Shown here: in pieces, positions 1 to 11,269 of the stretch | How the letters are laid out: the number at the start of each line of letters is the position of its first letter | Numbering within the stretch: position 1 is the first letter of the stretch | Source of the DNA: Gracilariopsis chorda | Lineage: Eukaryota; Rhodophyta; Florideophyceae; Gracilariales; Gracilariaceae | Reading direction: 5' to 3' | Length of the DNA: 64,000 bases | Assembly: GCA_003194525.1 (NCBI GenBank) | Contig: NBIV01000276.1 | Span: 1 to 64,000, forward strand | The notes under the pieces: model-generated | Told to the model about the DNA's origin: nothing | The model's input: the letters and a program-made list of their open reading frames with translations, nothing else | The model's database searches: none | Program-made: the position numbers and the translations under genes

Positions 1-266
1 CCCCGGAACAATGCCGAACTTCTGGTAGTCTTCCATCCACTCTCGAAACGACCAACAAGCGTACTTCATCCTACCCGAGTCATCCGCAGCGAAGAATCCC
101 TTATTCCCTGCATCCTCCGGGCTCAAACGAAAAGAGCAGGTCACACAACTTTACACATTCCAAATCGCGGGGATTTGCTTGTGAAGGAAGCATACCACAA
201 CTTCTTCCTCGCCGATACCGGATTTATCTTTGATTGTACTTGTCTTCCAGGTATCGAATCGTATAT

Positions 267-540
267 CTAAAGCTCATATGCAAATCGTTCGTCATATTTA
301 TTTATCGCTTCAGAACGCATTTGCAGCTTGAGATGTCTAATACCAAAGCTCCCAGAGGGACCATGTCCATGTTTACAACCATTTAAATTAGCCACGTAGA
401 TCATTCCACCATCTTCCTCCTGCCCAGAATCCTCCGTCTTAATCGTTATCGAGAAGAGGCATTGCCTCATCTTGTTATTGTATTGATCGCACTTCAAGAT
501 TCCCTTCTTCAGCCCCCTTCTATTCCCACGTTAAGCACCA
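267..540 (-). pseudogene. FAR1/GCM1-like zinc-finger segment of the Mutator-like element
   Basis: The minus-strand frame reads a Cys-x(10)-Cys pair followed about 40 residues later by a Cys and an His-x-His (CKHGHGPSG). This spacing is that of the WRKY/GCM1-type zinc finger at the start of many Mutator-like transposases (FAR1 family), where it binds the element ends. A Met lies inside the domain, but the frame stays open upstream to about 540, so the annotated Met is probably not the true start; this may be an exon of a longer protein. Beyond 267 the frame stops, and no transposase DDE core can be followed in the remaining 266 bases. Family placement rests on motif spacing only. Confidence 0.4.
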
Positions 541-1082
541 CGACTCTTCGGAGACTTTGCCTTATCCGGAGATCGCTTTCGTTCTCCAAAGTATATAGAA
601 GTCCTTACTAATAAGCTGTGCCCGAAGCAGTTCGCGATAAATTGAACTTCCTTCACAACCATGACACCAGGAGCGTTGAGAGGAAGGGTTTCCAGATAGG
701 CTAAGACAGCTGCTTTAAAACACTCCTCAATTCTCTCATTCGGTATCGTGTTCTGTACGGATTCCGTGCCCAGTTCTTCATCACCATCTTCTGTCCAGTA
801 CTTTTCGTCCTTCTCTCCAAGGCCATCCTTCTCTTTTGATTCTGCTTTTTCTTTATTCAGGATGCCAACATCAGAGTCTTCGAAGAAGCATGAAGAAACC
901 TCCTCTTCGTCATCTAAGAATAGATCAATGAGCAGCGCCTCCTCTTCTTCAACTGATTGCTCATCTGAAACATGTTGTGCATATGCAACGTTTGCGTTGA
1001 GAGTTTCACTATCCTCACTCATTTTTGAGCCTAACTCGGCGCCCACAGCGCTGTGGGGTGCACGCTCGCATTTTGCGTCCAC
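531..1082 (-). CDS. Acidic open frame of unknown function inside the Mutator-like element
   Basis: This is a 183-residue open frame with a very acidic middle (runs such as SVEEEEALLIDLFLDDEEE) and a basic tail rich in Lys, Arg and Ser. I recognise no domain. It sits between the Glu/Lys-rich frame at 1687-2619 and the zinc-finger segment, on the same strand, so it is probably part of the same transposon transcript or a separate exon of it. The strong composition bias means that even the open state is weak evidence for function. No start signal was seen that favours this Met. Confidence 0.3.
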   Translation of the reverse strand: MDAKCERAPHSAVGAELGSKMSEDSETLNANVAYAQHVSDEQSVEEEEALLIDLFLDDEEEVSSCFFEDSDVGILNKEKAESKEKDGLGEKDEKYWTEDGDEELGTESVQNTIPNERIEECFKAAVLAYLETLPLNAPGVMVVKEVQFIANCFGHSLLVRTSIYFGERKRSPDKAKSPKSRGA

Positions 1083-1686
1083 TGTTTATGTTGAGGAGTT
1101 CGGAGAAGCAGCAGGGGGTCAGCTTCAAAACAGCTAATGCCAAAATCGCCTCTTACGCGACGGTCGACGTTATACGCGTTATCCAGAAGCCCATCCGAGC
1201 ATTTTACATCGTTTACGCCACCTTTCCCGATGCTTTCCCTTGAGATAGGTCCTTGCTGCGGCCTCTTCGGTAGATTTGAAACCGGCCTACCTCCTTCCTG
1301 TGAAACTGAGGAGTGTTGCTTCCTAAGCTCGGGTTTGGGTTCGTGCAATTTTTTTTGCGAAGCACAGCCATCAAAAACACCTCCCCTCTCAGGGCATTTC
1401 GTGCTATGCAACACGTAATAGAAGGGACAAAAGTCCTAAGCCCCACTGGAGTCGCCATACGCCATATCGTCATCGCTACCTGTCTCTGCATCGCTTTGAG
1501 ATCAAAGTCCATTTGAATGCTCTAGGAGGTAGCATGATGAGCTGTTGTAGAACTCGGCTCCCTGGAAGGGGGGTATGGTTCAAAATATGCATGACAGAAG
1601 TACATATTCTCCATTTTTCCGTATGTGCTCTTCCCATTCTTGTAAACGGGAGGCTAAAGAGGAGCGAATGTCCTCAAAACTCCTTC
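1083..1686. other. Transposon interior without a recognisable gene
   Basis: Several short open frames overlap on both strands (for example 1213-1512 minus), but none shows a known motif. The stretch lies between two likely coding parts of the Mutator-like element and could hold introns or decayed coding sequence. Confidence 0.4.
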
Positions 1687-2619
1687 TCACAACATCATCG
1701 GGGCATGGAAGTTGTTGGGGGTGTGCGTGTGTATCAGCTCCTGTTCAATTACCCAACATCTTGCCATGGGATAGAACTTTGCCCGAATGTTAGAGCAGCA
1801 CTGCGACTTGTGCCGCAGACACCGAAATTTTCCGGTGAGCAGAGCAGACGACCTCGATTTCCTCGTCTGGAACACTGAGAAGTATTGTACACTATAGAGG
1901 TAGCAAAAGTTCTTAGCAATGTAGGCAACCAATGCAGGGAGGTCAATGACCTCCTTTAAACCTTTCAGAGCTGAGACAAGCCTCTCGTTTGACATCGCAA
2001 GTTCTGTCTTACATTCAACACCGTCCTGAAGTTTTACATCAACGCCTGAAGGCCTTCCGTTGTTTTCAAATCTCTCTTGGAAGTCTGCCTGAACCTCAGT
2101 GCATGAACCGGTCTTAATAGTTCGTCCTTCACAAATATTCATTGATGGTAGCTCCATGTGTGGCTTCTCCTGTATCTGAGCATCAGAACAGGCTGCCAGC
2201 TCTTCATTCAGCTCTTGAGCTTGACCACCATTCTCAAAAGCCTGCTTCTTCTCTTCAATCTGTTTTTCAGTTTTTGCCTTCAGCTCGGAAGACGGCACGG
2301 TATCCTTCGCTCCTTCTTTAGCTTCAACTTCTACCTGTGCCTGTGTCCGACTGATCGTCTTTGCTGGTGAATGTCCGTCAATTTCCATGTCTAGTTCACT
2401 ACCTTCTCCATTCTGAATCCTTTTCTGCTTCTCTTCTACACCTGATACTCCACCTACTTCAGAACTTCTTCCAGTTTTCCAATCTAGCGCTTTGTGCACC
2501 ACCTCGGAGCTCCGTGATACACATATCTCAATCAATGTGTTCACAATTTCCACTACAACCGGAGCAGAATCAGAAAACTGCACTCGTCGCTTCATGCGAA
2601 TCTTCAGGGGTAGACACAT
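1687..2619 (-). CDS. Glu/Lys-rich protein segment following the Ulp1 protease
   Basis: This 310-residue open frame begins with MCLPLKIRMKRRVQFSDSAP. The same peptide occurs in copy 2 directly after the protease tail (around 23313-23390 plus), where it is joined to it in one frame. In copy 1 the protease frame at 2743-3618 ends shortly before, so the two were probably one protein or exons of one. The middle is highly charged, likely disordered or coiled coil, and the C-terminal part is Cys- and aromatic-rich. No domain of known function was recognised. The first Met is internal to the homologous region and not a trusted start. Confidence 0.45.
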   Translation of the reverse strand: MCLPLKIRMKRRVQFSDSAPVVVEIVNTLIEICVSRSSEVVHKALDWKTGRSSEVGGVSGVEEKQKRIQNGEGSELDMEIDGHSPAKTISRTQAQVEVEAKEGAKDTVPSSELKAKTEKQIEEKKQAFENGGQAQELNEELAACSDAQIQEKPHMELPSMNICEGRTIKTGSCTEVQADFQERFENNGRPSGVDVKLQDGVECKTELAMSNERLVSALKGLKEVIDLPALVAYIAKNFCYLYSVQYFSVFQTRKSRSSALLTGKFRCLRHKSQCCSNIRAKFYPMARCWVIEQELIHTHTPNNFHAPMML

Positions 2620-2742
2620 CCTACTGCTTTGAACAGAACTTTAGTTCAGCTCATGGACACGCTTCATTCGCTGGCTTTTCCGTATAGCATGCGCCTCAGA
2701 GTCACGCGTCCGCAAGGGCATCGGCTGAAGATTCGTCTCTCT

Positions 2743-3618
2743 TCAAGGGTCGTTGAAAACATCCACGACATTTCCTTCTCCTGCATCCCGTTTCCCCAGA
2801 ACTGTATTCACATCCGTTCCCTCTTCCTTTCGAGCTTCTTTCTTTTCAGTCTGCTTTCCAATGCTCCGCTCCACGCTTCGTTTCTTACGCTGCCGTTGTT
2901 TATCTTCCTTCCTCATGAAAAGGAGTTCTAAACGATGCTCTGACCGGAGCCAAACGACCATTGTTTCAGTAACAATATCGGTTTGAAAGAACTCCTTCGC
3001 CATGAGTATGTGTAGAATCCGGATTCTAATGGACATCCATCTAATCCTCTCAGTCAACGCTCGGCTGTACCCAGAGGCGCAGATTCGCTTCGGGATACAG
3101 CCGTGGTCTGCACTGAACATATTGAAAAGGGAAACAACATAGCAACCACAGCTGTGCGAGTCCTTTTGTCGCTTAAAACCTTTTACCTGTAGCATGTAGT
3201 TCCGCTCCGATGTCACCGCACGTAGTGCTTCGTCTCTTGTGAGGCAAAAGGGAAACAAGAAAGAGAACAGTTTCAGAATCCTTCGATCAACAGACATTCC
3301 AAGACTTTCTCCAAACCAAACTGTCCATCGTTGCGTTCCTCGCGCCACATTGACAATTTTCTTCCCTACCAAAACACCCCAGTGGCTGTTAGACATGTTC
3401 AAAGGGACTAAAACGGTGTTTATCTCTGTAACACCATTACCTTTAAAAGTAAACCACTTCTTGAACACTTCCAAATTCTCTTCCGGTATGTTTTCCTTCT
3501 TTCTCTTGAATGACTTTGATAGTCTTGTCAGCATCACTCTAATAGAACATGAGGCAGAAGCCACACCAACAGAAGGTACGATGTTCAACACAGCTGTTGC
3601 GATCAAATCGCTACACAT
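2743..3618 (-). CDS. Ulp1/SENP-like cysteine protease (C48) domain of the transposon
   Basis: The 291-residue frame contains the hallmarks of the Ulp1 fold: His79-Trp80 in SHWGVLVG (catalytic His), a hydrophobic strand, then Gln151 and Cys157 in QKDSHSCGCYVVSL (oxyanion Gln and nucleophile Cys). Ulp1 enzymes cut SUMO-like isopeptide bonds; in transposons the role of the domain is unknown. The usual acidic residue after the His region is not obvious; WFGES stands where a Tyr/Trp-Asp-Ser is common. Upstream, a T-rich tract ending in AG near 3636-3650 (minus) matches a similar AG position in copy 2, which suggests an intron 3' end and a further 5' exon. Activity is therefore uncertain. Confidence 0.65.
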   Translation of the reverse strand: MCSDLIATAVLNIVPSVGVASASCSIRVMLTRLSKSFKRKKENIPEENLEVFKKWFTFKGNGVTEINTVLVPLNMSNSHWGVLVGKKIVNVARGTQRWTVWFGESLGMSVDRRILKLFSFLFPFCLTRDEALRAVTSERNYMLQVKGFKRQKDSHSCGCYVVSLFNMFSADHGCIPKRICASGYSRALTERIRWMSIRIRILHILMAKEFFQTDIVTETMVVWLRSEHRLELLFMRKEDKQRQRKKRSVERSIGKQTEKKEARKEEGTDVNTVLGKRDAGEGNVVDVFNDP

Positions 3619-3837
3619 TTCCGAATCAGGTTTTGAACTGTGTACCTAAAAAAACAATTATGTTTCTTTGCCTTCTTCGATCAGGATTCTGGCTACATGG
3701 TCCTTCACAACCGCAAAAAGGACTTCGGAACTCGCACTGCCATCGCTGATGCGCATTTGCGTACGCTTTTCAAGATTCTACCAGAACGACGTAAAGGTTT
3801 CATATAGTTCATGTTCTGGGAGAATGTCTACGTAATC

Positions 3838-4275
3838 AGACGCTTTTTTTTGCTCCATTGCTCAAAGCAATATAACAATACACTAGAGTGGTCAGGGAAG
3901 GAGATTGGGACGTAGATAGAGTCAGCAGTCTTGGAAAGGGTCGTCGAAGATGTGAAGGAGGACGTAGTACCTGACGTATCTGTCATTACCACACATTTTG
4001 ACGACGCCGCGCGGTAACCTCGACTGCATCGACATCTGATTTACGTTGTGCTGACTTGGCGGCCGGAGAGAGCAGGGATAGAGGGAATGCTCTGACTCTG
4101 CGGATCTACTGGTTGAAATCCAAAATAGGGGCATATTATTGGCTAAAGTAAGATCTCAAGTGGCACTGGCACTTTTGCAGCTGGCCGTGGCACGTGCCCG
4201 CTGACTCTCTCTTTTTATTGGTGCAAATGCGCACTGACTCGCCTACACTATCTACGTCGTGTAGTTTAGCCCTTT
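3838..4275 (-). repeat. Terminal and subterminal DNA of the Mutator-like element, copy 1
   Basis: About 430 bases here are an inverted, diverged match to 21691-22020. The match reaches to TAGCCC at 4267-4272 (possibly to 4275) and then stops on both copies, marking the element end. Inside it both copies keep a palindromic GGCACGTGCC core (about 4183 and 21757). The opposite terminus was not found, so I cannot say whether this is one of a pair of long terminal inverted repeats or simply the 5' untranslated end. Confidence 0.6.
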
Positions 4276-4290
4276 CCCGTCGAGGAGTAC

Positions 4291-4932
4291 ATTCATAGCT
4301 TCGGCTACAGTACCTGGCTGTCCAGCGAGGACTATGAGAGGTATCCCTTTATGGAGGATTGTGAACTACGAATAGTATGTTCTGGTACTGTAGTGGGCCT
4401 CCACTAATTGTTAGTTTTGTTTTATTTATTTTTAAGATAGTTAGTGGGGAGCCACCCATTTAGGCATTACAGTCAAACTATTGCATGGCTTCGTAGCCTA
4501 GTAAAGGGCGACCTGGCAAGGTGAGGGAGGCAATGGCCAACCAACAACCAACTTCTTAACCCGGTGCTAATCTGGAGGAATCTTAAGTCACTATCCACAA
4601 TGGAGTGCGTTAAGCACCAGTACCAGACGGTATCTGATCTACAGCTCTCGTCCAGATGATTTCCTCATACTACTGTCACCGTTGGGCCTCTTTTCGCCCC
4701 ACTTTCGGGCATTATGTGCAGCTTTCTCAGGTAATCCTGTGCTGTACTCGACGCCGAGATCCCTGGACCCTCCGATCACTGGTCCGTTTTGGGCACTCAC
4801 GAGACACCATTGACTGGGACCCGAGCCTGTGTTTCTAGCTAGTCACCGGCAAGGCAGAACCTGCCTACGTGGTTAGGCTGTGGCTATCCAAACCCGTTAC
4901 CGAGAACCTACAGTCAACGGTGGAATACCACA
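4291..4932 (+). repeat. 5' LTR of gypsy-A
   Basis: The sequence matches 14436-15078 from ATTCATA to the final ACA, after which both copies diverge. The left boundary is approximate because no clear TG start was seen. Shared landmarks include CTACGAATAGTATGTTCTGG and GAGATCCCTGGACCCT. Confidence 0.8.
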
Positions 4933-4937
4933 TAAAC

Positions 4938-4955
4938 TGGTCACTGTACCTAGAA
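4938..4955 (+). other. Primer binding site of gypsy-A
   Basis: Five bases after the LTR lies TGGTCACTGTACCTAGAA. A TGG start just inside the 5' LTR is the usual complement of a tRNA 3' CCA end. It resembles the site of gypsy-B (56579-56594, minus), TGGTCTCCTGACCTAG, so both elements probably use related tRNA primers. Confidence 0.55.
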
Positions 4956-5236
4956 CATAGTTGAAACTGGTGTCCAAGTTCATATGGAGTTTCGTGAAGT
5001 CACATCTTTGTTCGAAATTGGAGCTCGTTTTGTAGTTAGAGTCAGTGAACAGAAGTTTGGAACCGTCGCTACGGAGCTGGTGAAATGAGATGACTCTCCA
5101 GCCCGGGCTTTACTGTTCGCTCAGTTCTTTTCAGTTACCTGAAGCTCATATTTGTTGTTCTGTGATCAGAAGTTAATATTTTTATCGATTTTGTTGGATT
5201 GTATCGCACTCCATAGATAAGTTTCGTTCTGAACAG

Positions 5237-7200
5237 TTGCATTGTTGGTCTGGAACGCTAAAGAGTTCGGCCAGGATGCAGACAAGGAGCTGCTCCCGCG
5301 CCAATAAGCTGGAGGTGGCAGGATCCCGTTTAGCTACATCCACCGAGGTGGGCAATCCTTTATACCGGCAGGCAGGGAGGTCACGTTCAACTGGAGCAGC
5401 CGAAGCCTCTTCGGGTGTACCAACTCCAGCTGCTAGAGGAGCTGCTACCATACCTTTGTCTTGCGCTGGTGACGACAGAACCCTAAGCGCTGAACTGCAG
5501 CAACTCCGCGCGGAATCTGCAACGCAGAAGTTCCGTCGGGAGGAAATGGAACGTCAGGTCAACAGGTTGACATTGTCAGTGGAGACGTTACATGAGGTGC
5601 ACCTTGTCATTCAGAACCAAATGAACGATAATCAGTTACCTGAAACAGTTCAGATTATCCGAAGAGACGTTAATCCCATAATGGAGGAAAGAGGAGAGGC
5701 ACCTAGGGCCCCACCAAGATTACCGGTCACTGTTGAGGAGGTTTTCTCACGCGTTAACCCTCGCCTAGAGCCTCTGAAACAAGTGGTGAACACACCAATA
5801 GAAGTGGATCAGAGTAAGGCGAAAAGCGCCAAACAGCGTGAACTGTCGTCGAAGGGCGAAGACCGCCGTTCCATACAGAATAAGAACCCATGGCGGCGCT
5901 CCAAGAAGAAGTGGAGATCCGCGAGAGACGACTCAGCCCACTAAGATGAGGATTCGGATGTTGCGATGATGATGACTTCGAATCGAATAGCTATGGGGAA
6001 GACGATTCATCTCAGGATGACAGCTCTAGTGAGGACGAGTACCGATGTTCAAAGAGGAGGAGTAGTAGCTTAATGTTACGCCACAAAATGGGACCGCTTT
6101 ATTTAGGCTTGAAACCTCTGCCTTGCACTAATCCGCCTTATTGGAAGATAATAAACTATCGGATGTACCTTTTACGCGTTCGTGAGCGCAATCGCTCTGG
6201 ATGTGAGACTAGAAAGGTGAGATATCACATTCGTCGAATGAAGATTGGGTCCCAAGACCATAGCTTCAACCGAAAGGACCCGATACTCGTGTCTGACTGT
6301 CTAAGCCGATTGGTCGCCGAGGCGAACAAGCTGGATATGACCGAGGCTCAAGCGCTAGTGGCCCTACCACATTTCCTGAAGGATTGCGCTCTCTAACAAT
6401 ATCGAGCCGTGAGTGGCTGCTTAAACGTAGATGATGGCGGTGTCTCCGCGTAGTGACGCGAGAAGTACTGCATGGCCTGAGGCCGTGCAGTACTTCTTGC
6501 GTCACTACGCGATGTCCAAAGCTATGAGGAGCGCGATACTCGATCTCAGGTATGTGACCCAAAATAATGACGAGGACGAGACCAAGGTCAGTTCGAGGCT
6601 GAATAATGAAGCACACATTTGCGGTAGTATTCACTCAATGGATGATAAGATGACACTGTACATCGATGGCTTACAAAAGGCTATCACGTTCCTTGTTGCC
6701 GGTCATCGGGAAAGGCACACCCGTACCAAGTTTCTTGAGCTCGTGCGTTTTGCACCGGCCAAGGTAGATGCCGTCCGAGCTCGTGAGCTCGTGGTGAATG
6801 GCTGAATCACACCCGGAAGCTGTTATCGGAGCAGCATATTGCAAAACAGGGGCCTTTGATGTACATCGAATCTCCTGAGAACAGAAGTGCCTCTGCGCAG
6901 TCTCCTGCAGCAACGGGTCATGATGCGCATGAAGCCCTTTACTATTTGGGAGAGCCCATTGGATCTGTGCCAACTACATAGTTACCCTCCACCGAAGAGA
7001 GTGACCTGTTGGCCATGGAGCAGCGTCCGTACCCTTATCGAAGGGAAGGAATGGTCCCGCCCCCGGTACGATTTACGTCGAAGAAGCTAGGATGGGTTGA
7101 TACCCGTGTCTCTCATGCCCAAGGAAGATTCACCAGGGATAACCTGATTTGCTACAATTGCTATGCAAAACATCACGTGTCCTCGGAGTGAACACTCTCT
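5237..7200 (+). pseudogene. gag region of gypsy-A
   Basis: The first part encodes a Gln/Glu/Arg-rich segment with coiled-coil character (about 5470-5680). The middle matches the gag of gypsy-B in layout, including an LTR-retroelement capsid-like stretch around 6290-6800. A zinc-knuckle-like CYNCYAKHH motif lies near 7148-7180. The region is broken and is treated as a fossil. Confidence 0.7.
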
Positions 7201-7649
7201 TCCAAAGAGCTTTCCAGAATCATCCTGAATTATGTGGCTTTACACCAAGCAGAGAGGTAACGTGTACCCGCGAACTCGTGTTGGAAGGCCAAGGCCTGGG
7301 TAATTGCGAATGGAATGCATCAGACCGCTTCTGTCATTCCAACGACGAACGCACCCCAAGTGCAGTCGTGGCCGAACCCAGCACCTCTATTGGGGAATAG
7401 CAAGCCCGCTCAATCGGGAAACTAGAGGAGGGAGTCTTTAGGCGGTCGGTAAAGATCGATCCCATCTTACCAGCCGGTGTTTCGACATTGCCCTGCTCCC
7501 GGGATTTTAAGCCGAAGGTCCTTCTGAGACCAGAGAGATCTTCGGATGTCAGAAAACGATTGGAGGTCGACTGCGCTTTAAAACGCCCTTGGAGAAGATA
7601 TGTGTGCCCAGAAAGACGGACGGACTAAGTCATGATCATGGCCCGTAGG

Positions 7650-10600
7650 AATTATGAGGTCTATGCCGACATTGGCTCGTCAAAGTCTCTCCTGTCACGC
7701 AGGCTCTCAGTTCTCGACATTGGCGCCGTGCCAAACTTTATCAGACTCCCTGGATTACAGTCCAACGAGCGAGCTCGAATGTAAGAGGAATGCCTACCGG
7801 ATATCCGAGAGGCAAAGAAGAGACTCATCAAGTCTCTTGGAACGATAAAACTTGTCGCTCAAATTGGAAATCATGTTTTCAGGCTGTCGTTTATCGTGCG
7901 TACCACGTTAGCTGCACCAGTTGTGCTTGGTTGTGATTATTTTGACAGGTGTTTTGAAGCAACTCGCCCGAAGAATCGGGAAGTTGAGTTCGACCACAGG
8001 TCCATTGTACCGATAGTGCGGAAGCCATTACGGCGTTCAAACGCAACTGCTCCGCTACCATCTTTGCAGGAGTACGAAGCCCCAGAGGGTAGATCCTCAC
8101 CACGCATTCGTTTGTCTCAGATGGCAGTGGTGCCTCCCCAACATCAGGCTTGGATAAAGGTCACGACTGCGAAGCATGTACTCATTGTCATTCAGCTGAA
8201 TTCGGCACTTTATCATACCCATGGAGTACTTGTCGCTAACGGCATTGACCAAGTGGAGCCCAACAGGCCATTCAAAATCCTGATGAGCAACACCGGAGTG
8301 AATGAATGCAGATTGCACAAGAATCAGGTTCTTGGAACCGCTCTGCCACATCGTTTGGTAGTCACACCTACTCATCTTATGACTGCAGACGTCTTAAGAA
8401 TATCATCTAAGAGTGATTTGCAGCAGACACCGGCACAAACAGCGACGGACAACGTGAAGGAGGAGAAGGTTTCCAAGAGGGAAACTGAAGAAACCTTCGA
8501 GGGCGTGAAGATGGAACACGTACATGAGGAATATCATGAGAGATTACGCAGACTACTGCTGAAGTTTTCACATGGGTGGCATGGCCACCTTGGCCAAATT
8601 GATGCAACAGAGCATCACATCGACGTGTTGCAGGGCACTACACCCATCGCCCAACCGCCATATCGGGCTGGGCCGCCTGCCCGACAAGTCCAACACGAAC
8701 ATGTTGATTCCATGCTGTAGAAAGGAATTATTGAGCCAGCTCAATCAGCATGGGCCTCACCAGTGGTGTTAGTTCTGAAATCATATGGATCGTTACGCTC
8801 TTTTGCGTTGACTACAGGAAGCTGAATGCAGTAACAGTGAGGGATACTTATCCATCGCCGCTCATGGGTGAATGCCTCGATAGCCTTGGTGAAGCCAACT
8901 TATTTACTACGCTTGACGCTAATTCGGGTTACTCGCAGGTACCCGTTGCACCGAAAGATCGCGACAAGACAGAATTTGTCTGCCACGCGAGACCACATCG
9001 TTTCAAGCGAATGCCTTTTGGCTTCCCCAATGCTCGTGCGACATTTCAGCGCACTATCGATATTATACTAACAGTATAAATGGAAGACCTGTTTAGTGTA
9101 CTTGGACGACATCATTGTCTACAGTGGTAATATGGAACACCATTTCTCTGATGTCGAGGCAATTTCAAGCAGTTGGATAATGCTGGCATTTCATTGACGA
9201 TTAAGAAGTGCAAATGTTTTACGAACCAGGTGAAGTACCTCGGACACCGGATCAAACCGGGAAATTTAGAAATCGAGGAGACTTAGACCGCTGCAAAACG
9301 TGAAGCAAAACCTCCGTGGACACAGAAGCAATTACGTGCCTTTTTAGCACTCTGTAACGTTTATAGAAGATTTGTTCCACGCTATTTGCATGTCGCTGCG
9401 CCTTTGAACGCTTCATGGAAAACAGGGGAACCCTCACAGTTGAAGGAATTCGTGGAAGGCAAAATGGACGCTTTCGAAACACTGAAGCAAATGCTGACCT
9501 CAAACCCATTGCTACGACTTCCGAAAACGGATCTACCCTTTTCTGTCTACACGGATTCTACTGACTACCAGCTCGGATGTGCCCTTTTTCAAAAGTACGA
9601 AGACGGTAAGCGTTATCATATTGGATATTGGTCTCGTTCACTGCATCAGGCAGAGAAGAACTACTCCGTTTCCGAAAAGGAAAATTTAGCTGTATTATGG
9701 GCTCTTAAGACCCTTAGGTCTTACATACAGGGGGTACATTTCACCGTCAACACGGCTCATTCTTGCTTAAGATGGTTTCTGCCAATTTCTGACCCCTTGG
9801 GACGCTTCATGTGCTGGCGGCTACTCCTTTCTGAATTTGACTTCACAGTCATGTAAAAGAAAGGGAACTATAATGTCCATGCTGACACGCTTTCGCGGCT
9901 CAGAACTCTGGGCGAGACCAAACTGGAAATTGATGATTGCATAACTTGTTTTATAATGGATGAGCTGGTATTTCCAGAAACGGAAGTGGAATCTTGGGAT
10001 GAAGACGATTACATCACGAATGTGCTGATAGGGCAAACAAAAAATACTGATGCTGACCGGCAGCTTGAACGAATTACGCTCGAGGAGCTACTCCGTGAAC
10101 AGTTCATTGACGCTTTTTGTGCAGCAATCCGCTCACGTCTTAACGGGAGGGAGGTGCTACCTTTTCATCTCGACGATCGCAGAATATTAGTTCGAGTTGT
10201 CTAGGTTTATGTGCAGATTGTAATACTACACTCTCTCATGAGCAGGGTACTGCATCTGGCGCATTATTCCCAGCTATCTGGTAATCTAGTCGGTACGAAG
10301 CATTACCTAAATCTATGAAGAGATTTCTATTGGCCAGAGTTGGCAATAGACTGCCACGCCACGGCTAAATTGTCCGCAACGTGCGCTAAGAACAGAGTGA
10401 AACAGTGGAAGAAGAAGCCACTGAAGCTATTTCCGGCGAAAGCGCCTTTGGAGTAGGTGAGCATAGATATACTTAGAGAATTAACTCGCTCTAAGCGAGG
10501 GAACAGGTACCTCTTGGTAATTACCAATTGCTTCTCGAAGCTGATGAAAACTGTTCCGCTTAAACGGATTACCGCTCCCGTGATAGCACGAGCTCTTATC

Positions 10601-11000
10601 CACCATTTGGTTTATTATTACGGATCCCGGATAATCTGCTCTCAGATAATGGAAAGCAATTTGTTGCTCGCTTCTTCCAGGTCGTATGCAGGATGCTGGG
10701 TGTGAAGAATGTGTTTACCACGACACATTATTGGCAGTGCAACGGCCAGGTGGAACGGTTCAACCATACTATACTAGCCGCTCTTCGGCACTACATCGCT
10801 GATCATCCAAAGGATTGATATCTGTATACTGACACGATCGGTTATGCGTACAATACACAGGTTCATTCGACGAAGAGGGATGTCACATTCGAGCTGGTGC
10901 TGTCACGCCGACCAGCGCCTCTACCGATCGAGGTTAGCTCGAAGAACGAGGAGCTCAAAGACATGCCGAGCCAGCTCAATTTCACCTACGCTGAAGGCAC
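7650..11000 (+). pseudogene. pol region of gypsy-A: protease, reverse transcriptase, RNase H, integrase
   Basis: The protease end is seen around 7890-8050 (PVVLGCDYFDR, shared with gypsy-B). Reverse transcriptase lies about 8530-9330, with CVDYRKLNAVTVRDTYPSP and a YLDD-type catalytic site near 9100. RNase H lies about 9470-9860 (SVYTDSTDYQLGCALFQ). Integrase follows with its zinc-binding part near 10240-10400 and core near 10450-11000. All parts are in the normal Ty3/gypsy order. Many breaks are present. Confidence 0.85.
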
Positions 11001-11269
11001 GAGCGGCGCGTATGTGCCGTGCAAGCCACAAATCCAATGGGAAAGAACCAAGGACGGTTTAAACGCAATTATGACGCTACGATTAGACCTTCTATTGCGG
11101 ATTTGTGGATTGGAGCACACGTAGTCGTGAGCATACAGAGAAGGACGGGAAAACGCCCGAGTAAAACTGAGAACGACGACGCTGTCACAAGCTAGCCCCA
11201 ATTGCGACGGCACCGCATGAAGTAGTCGAGATCGACAAGGACATAGTTGTCATTAGGAGAGGGAAAGAA

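Larger units (their letters stand above)
1..4275 (-). mobile_element. Mutator-like element carrying a Ulp1-type protease (copy 1, runs off the left edge)
   Basis: The minus strand carries, in order from 4275 downwards, a terminal sequence, a Ulp1-family cysteine protease, a long Glu/Lys-rich coding stretch, an acidic open frame and a FAR1/GCM1-like zinc finger. A second copy of the protease end lies at 21691-23391 on the other strand. The two copies begin with the same 17 bases, GGGCTAAACTACACGAC, read inward. Ulp1 (C48) proteases and FAR1-type zinc fingers are both known passengers of MULE transposons, which is why I call it Mutator-like. The MURA-type transposase core itself was not seen and would lie beyond position 1. 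Traces such as the peptide FREWMEDYQKFGIVPG near 5-50 (minus) may be its beginning. The far end is outside the window, so the full length is unknown. Confidence 0.6.

Noticed and set aside
2743-3618. Ulp1-type protease read as the adenovirus-type protease of a Polinton
   Set aside because: No capsid, packaging ATPase or protein-primed polymerase is seen, and a FAR1-like zinc finger lies downstream on the same strand, which fits a Mutator-like element better.
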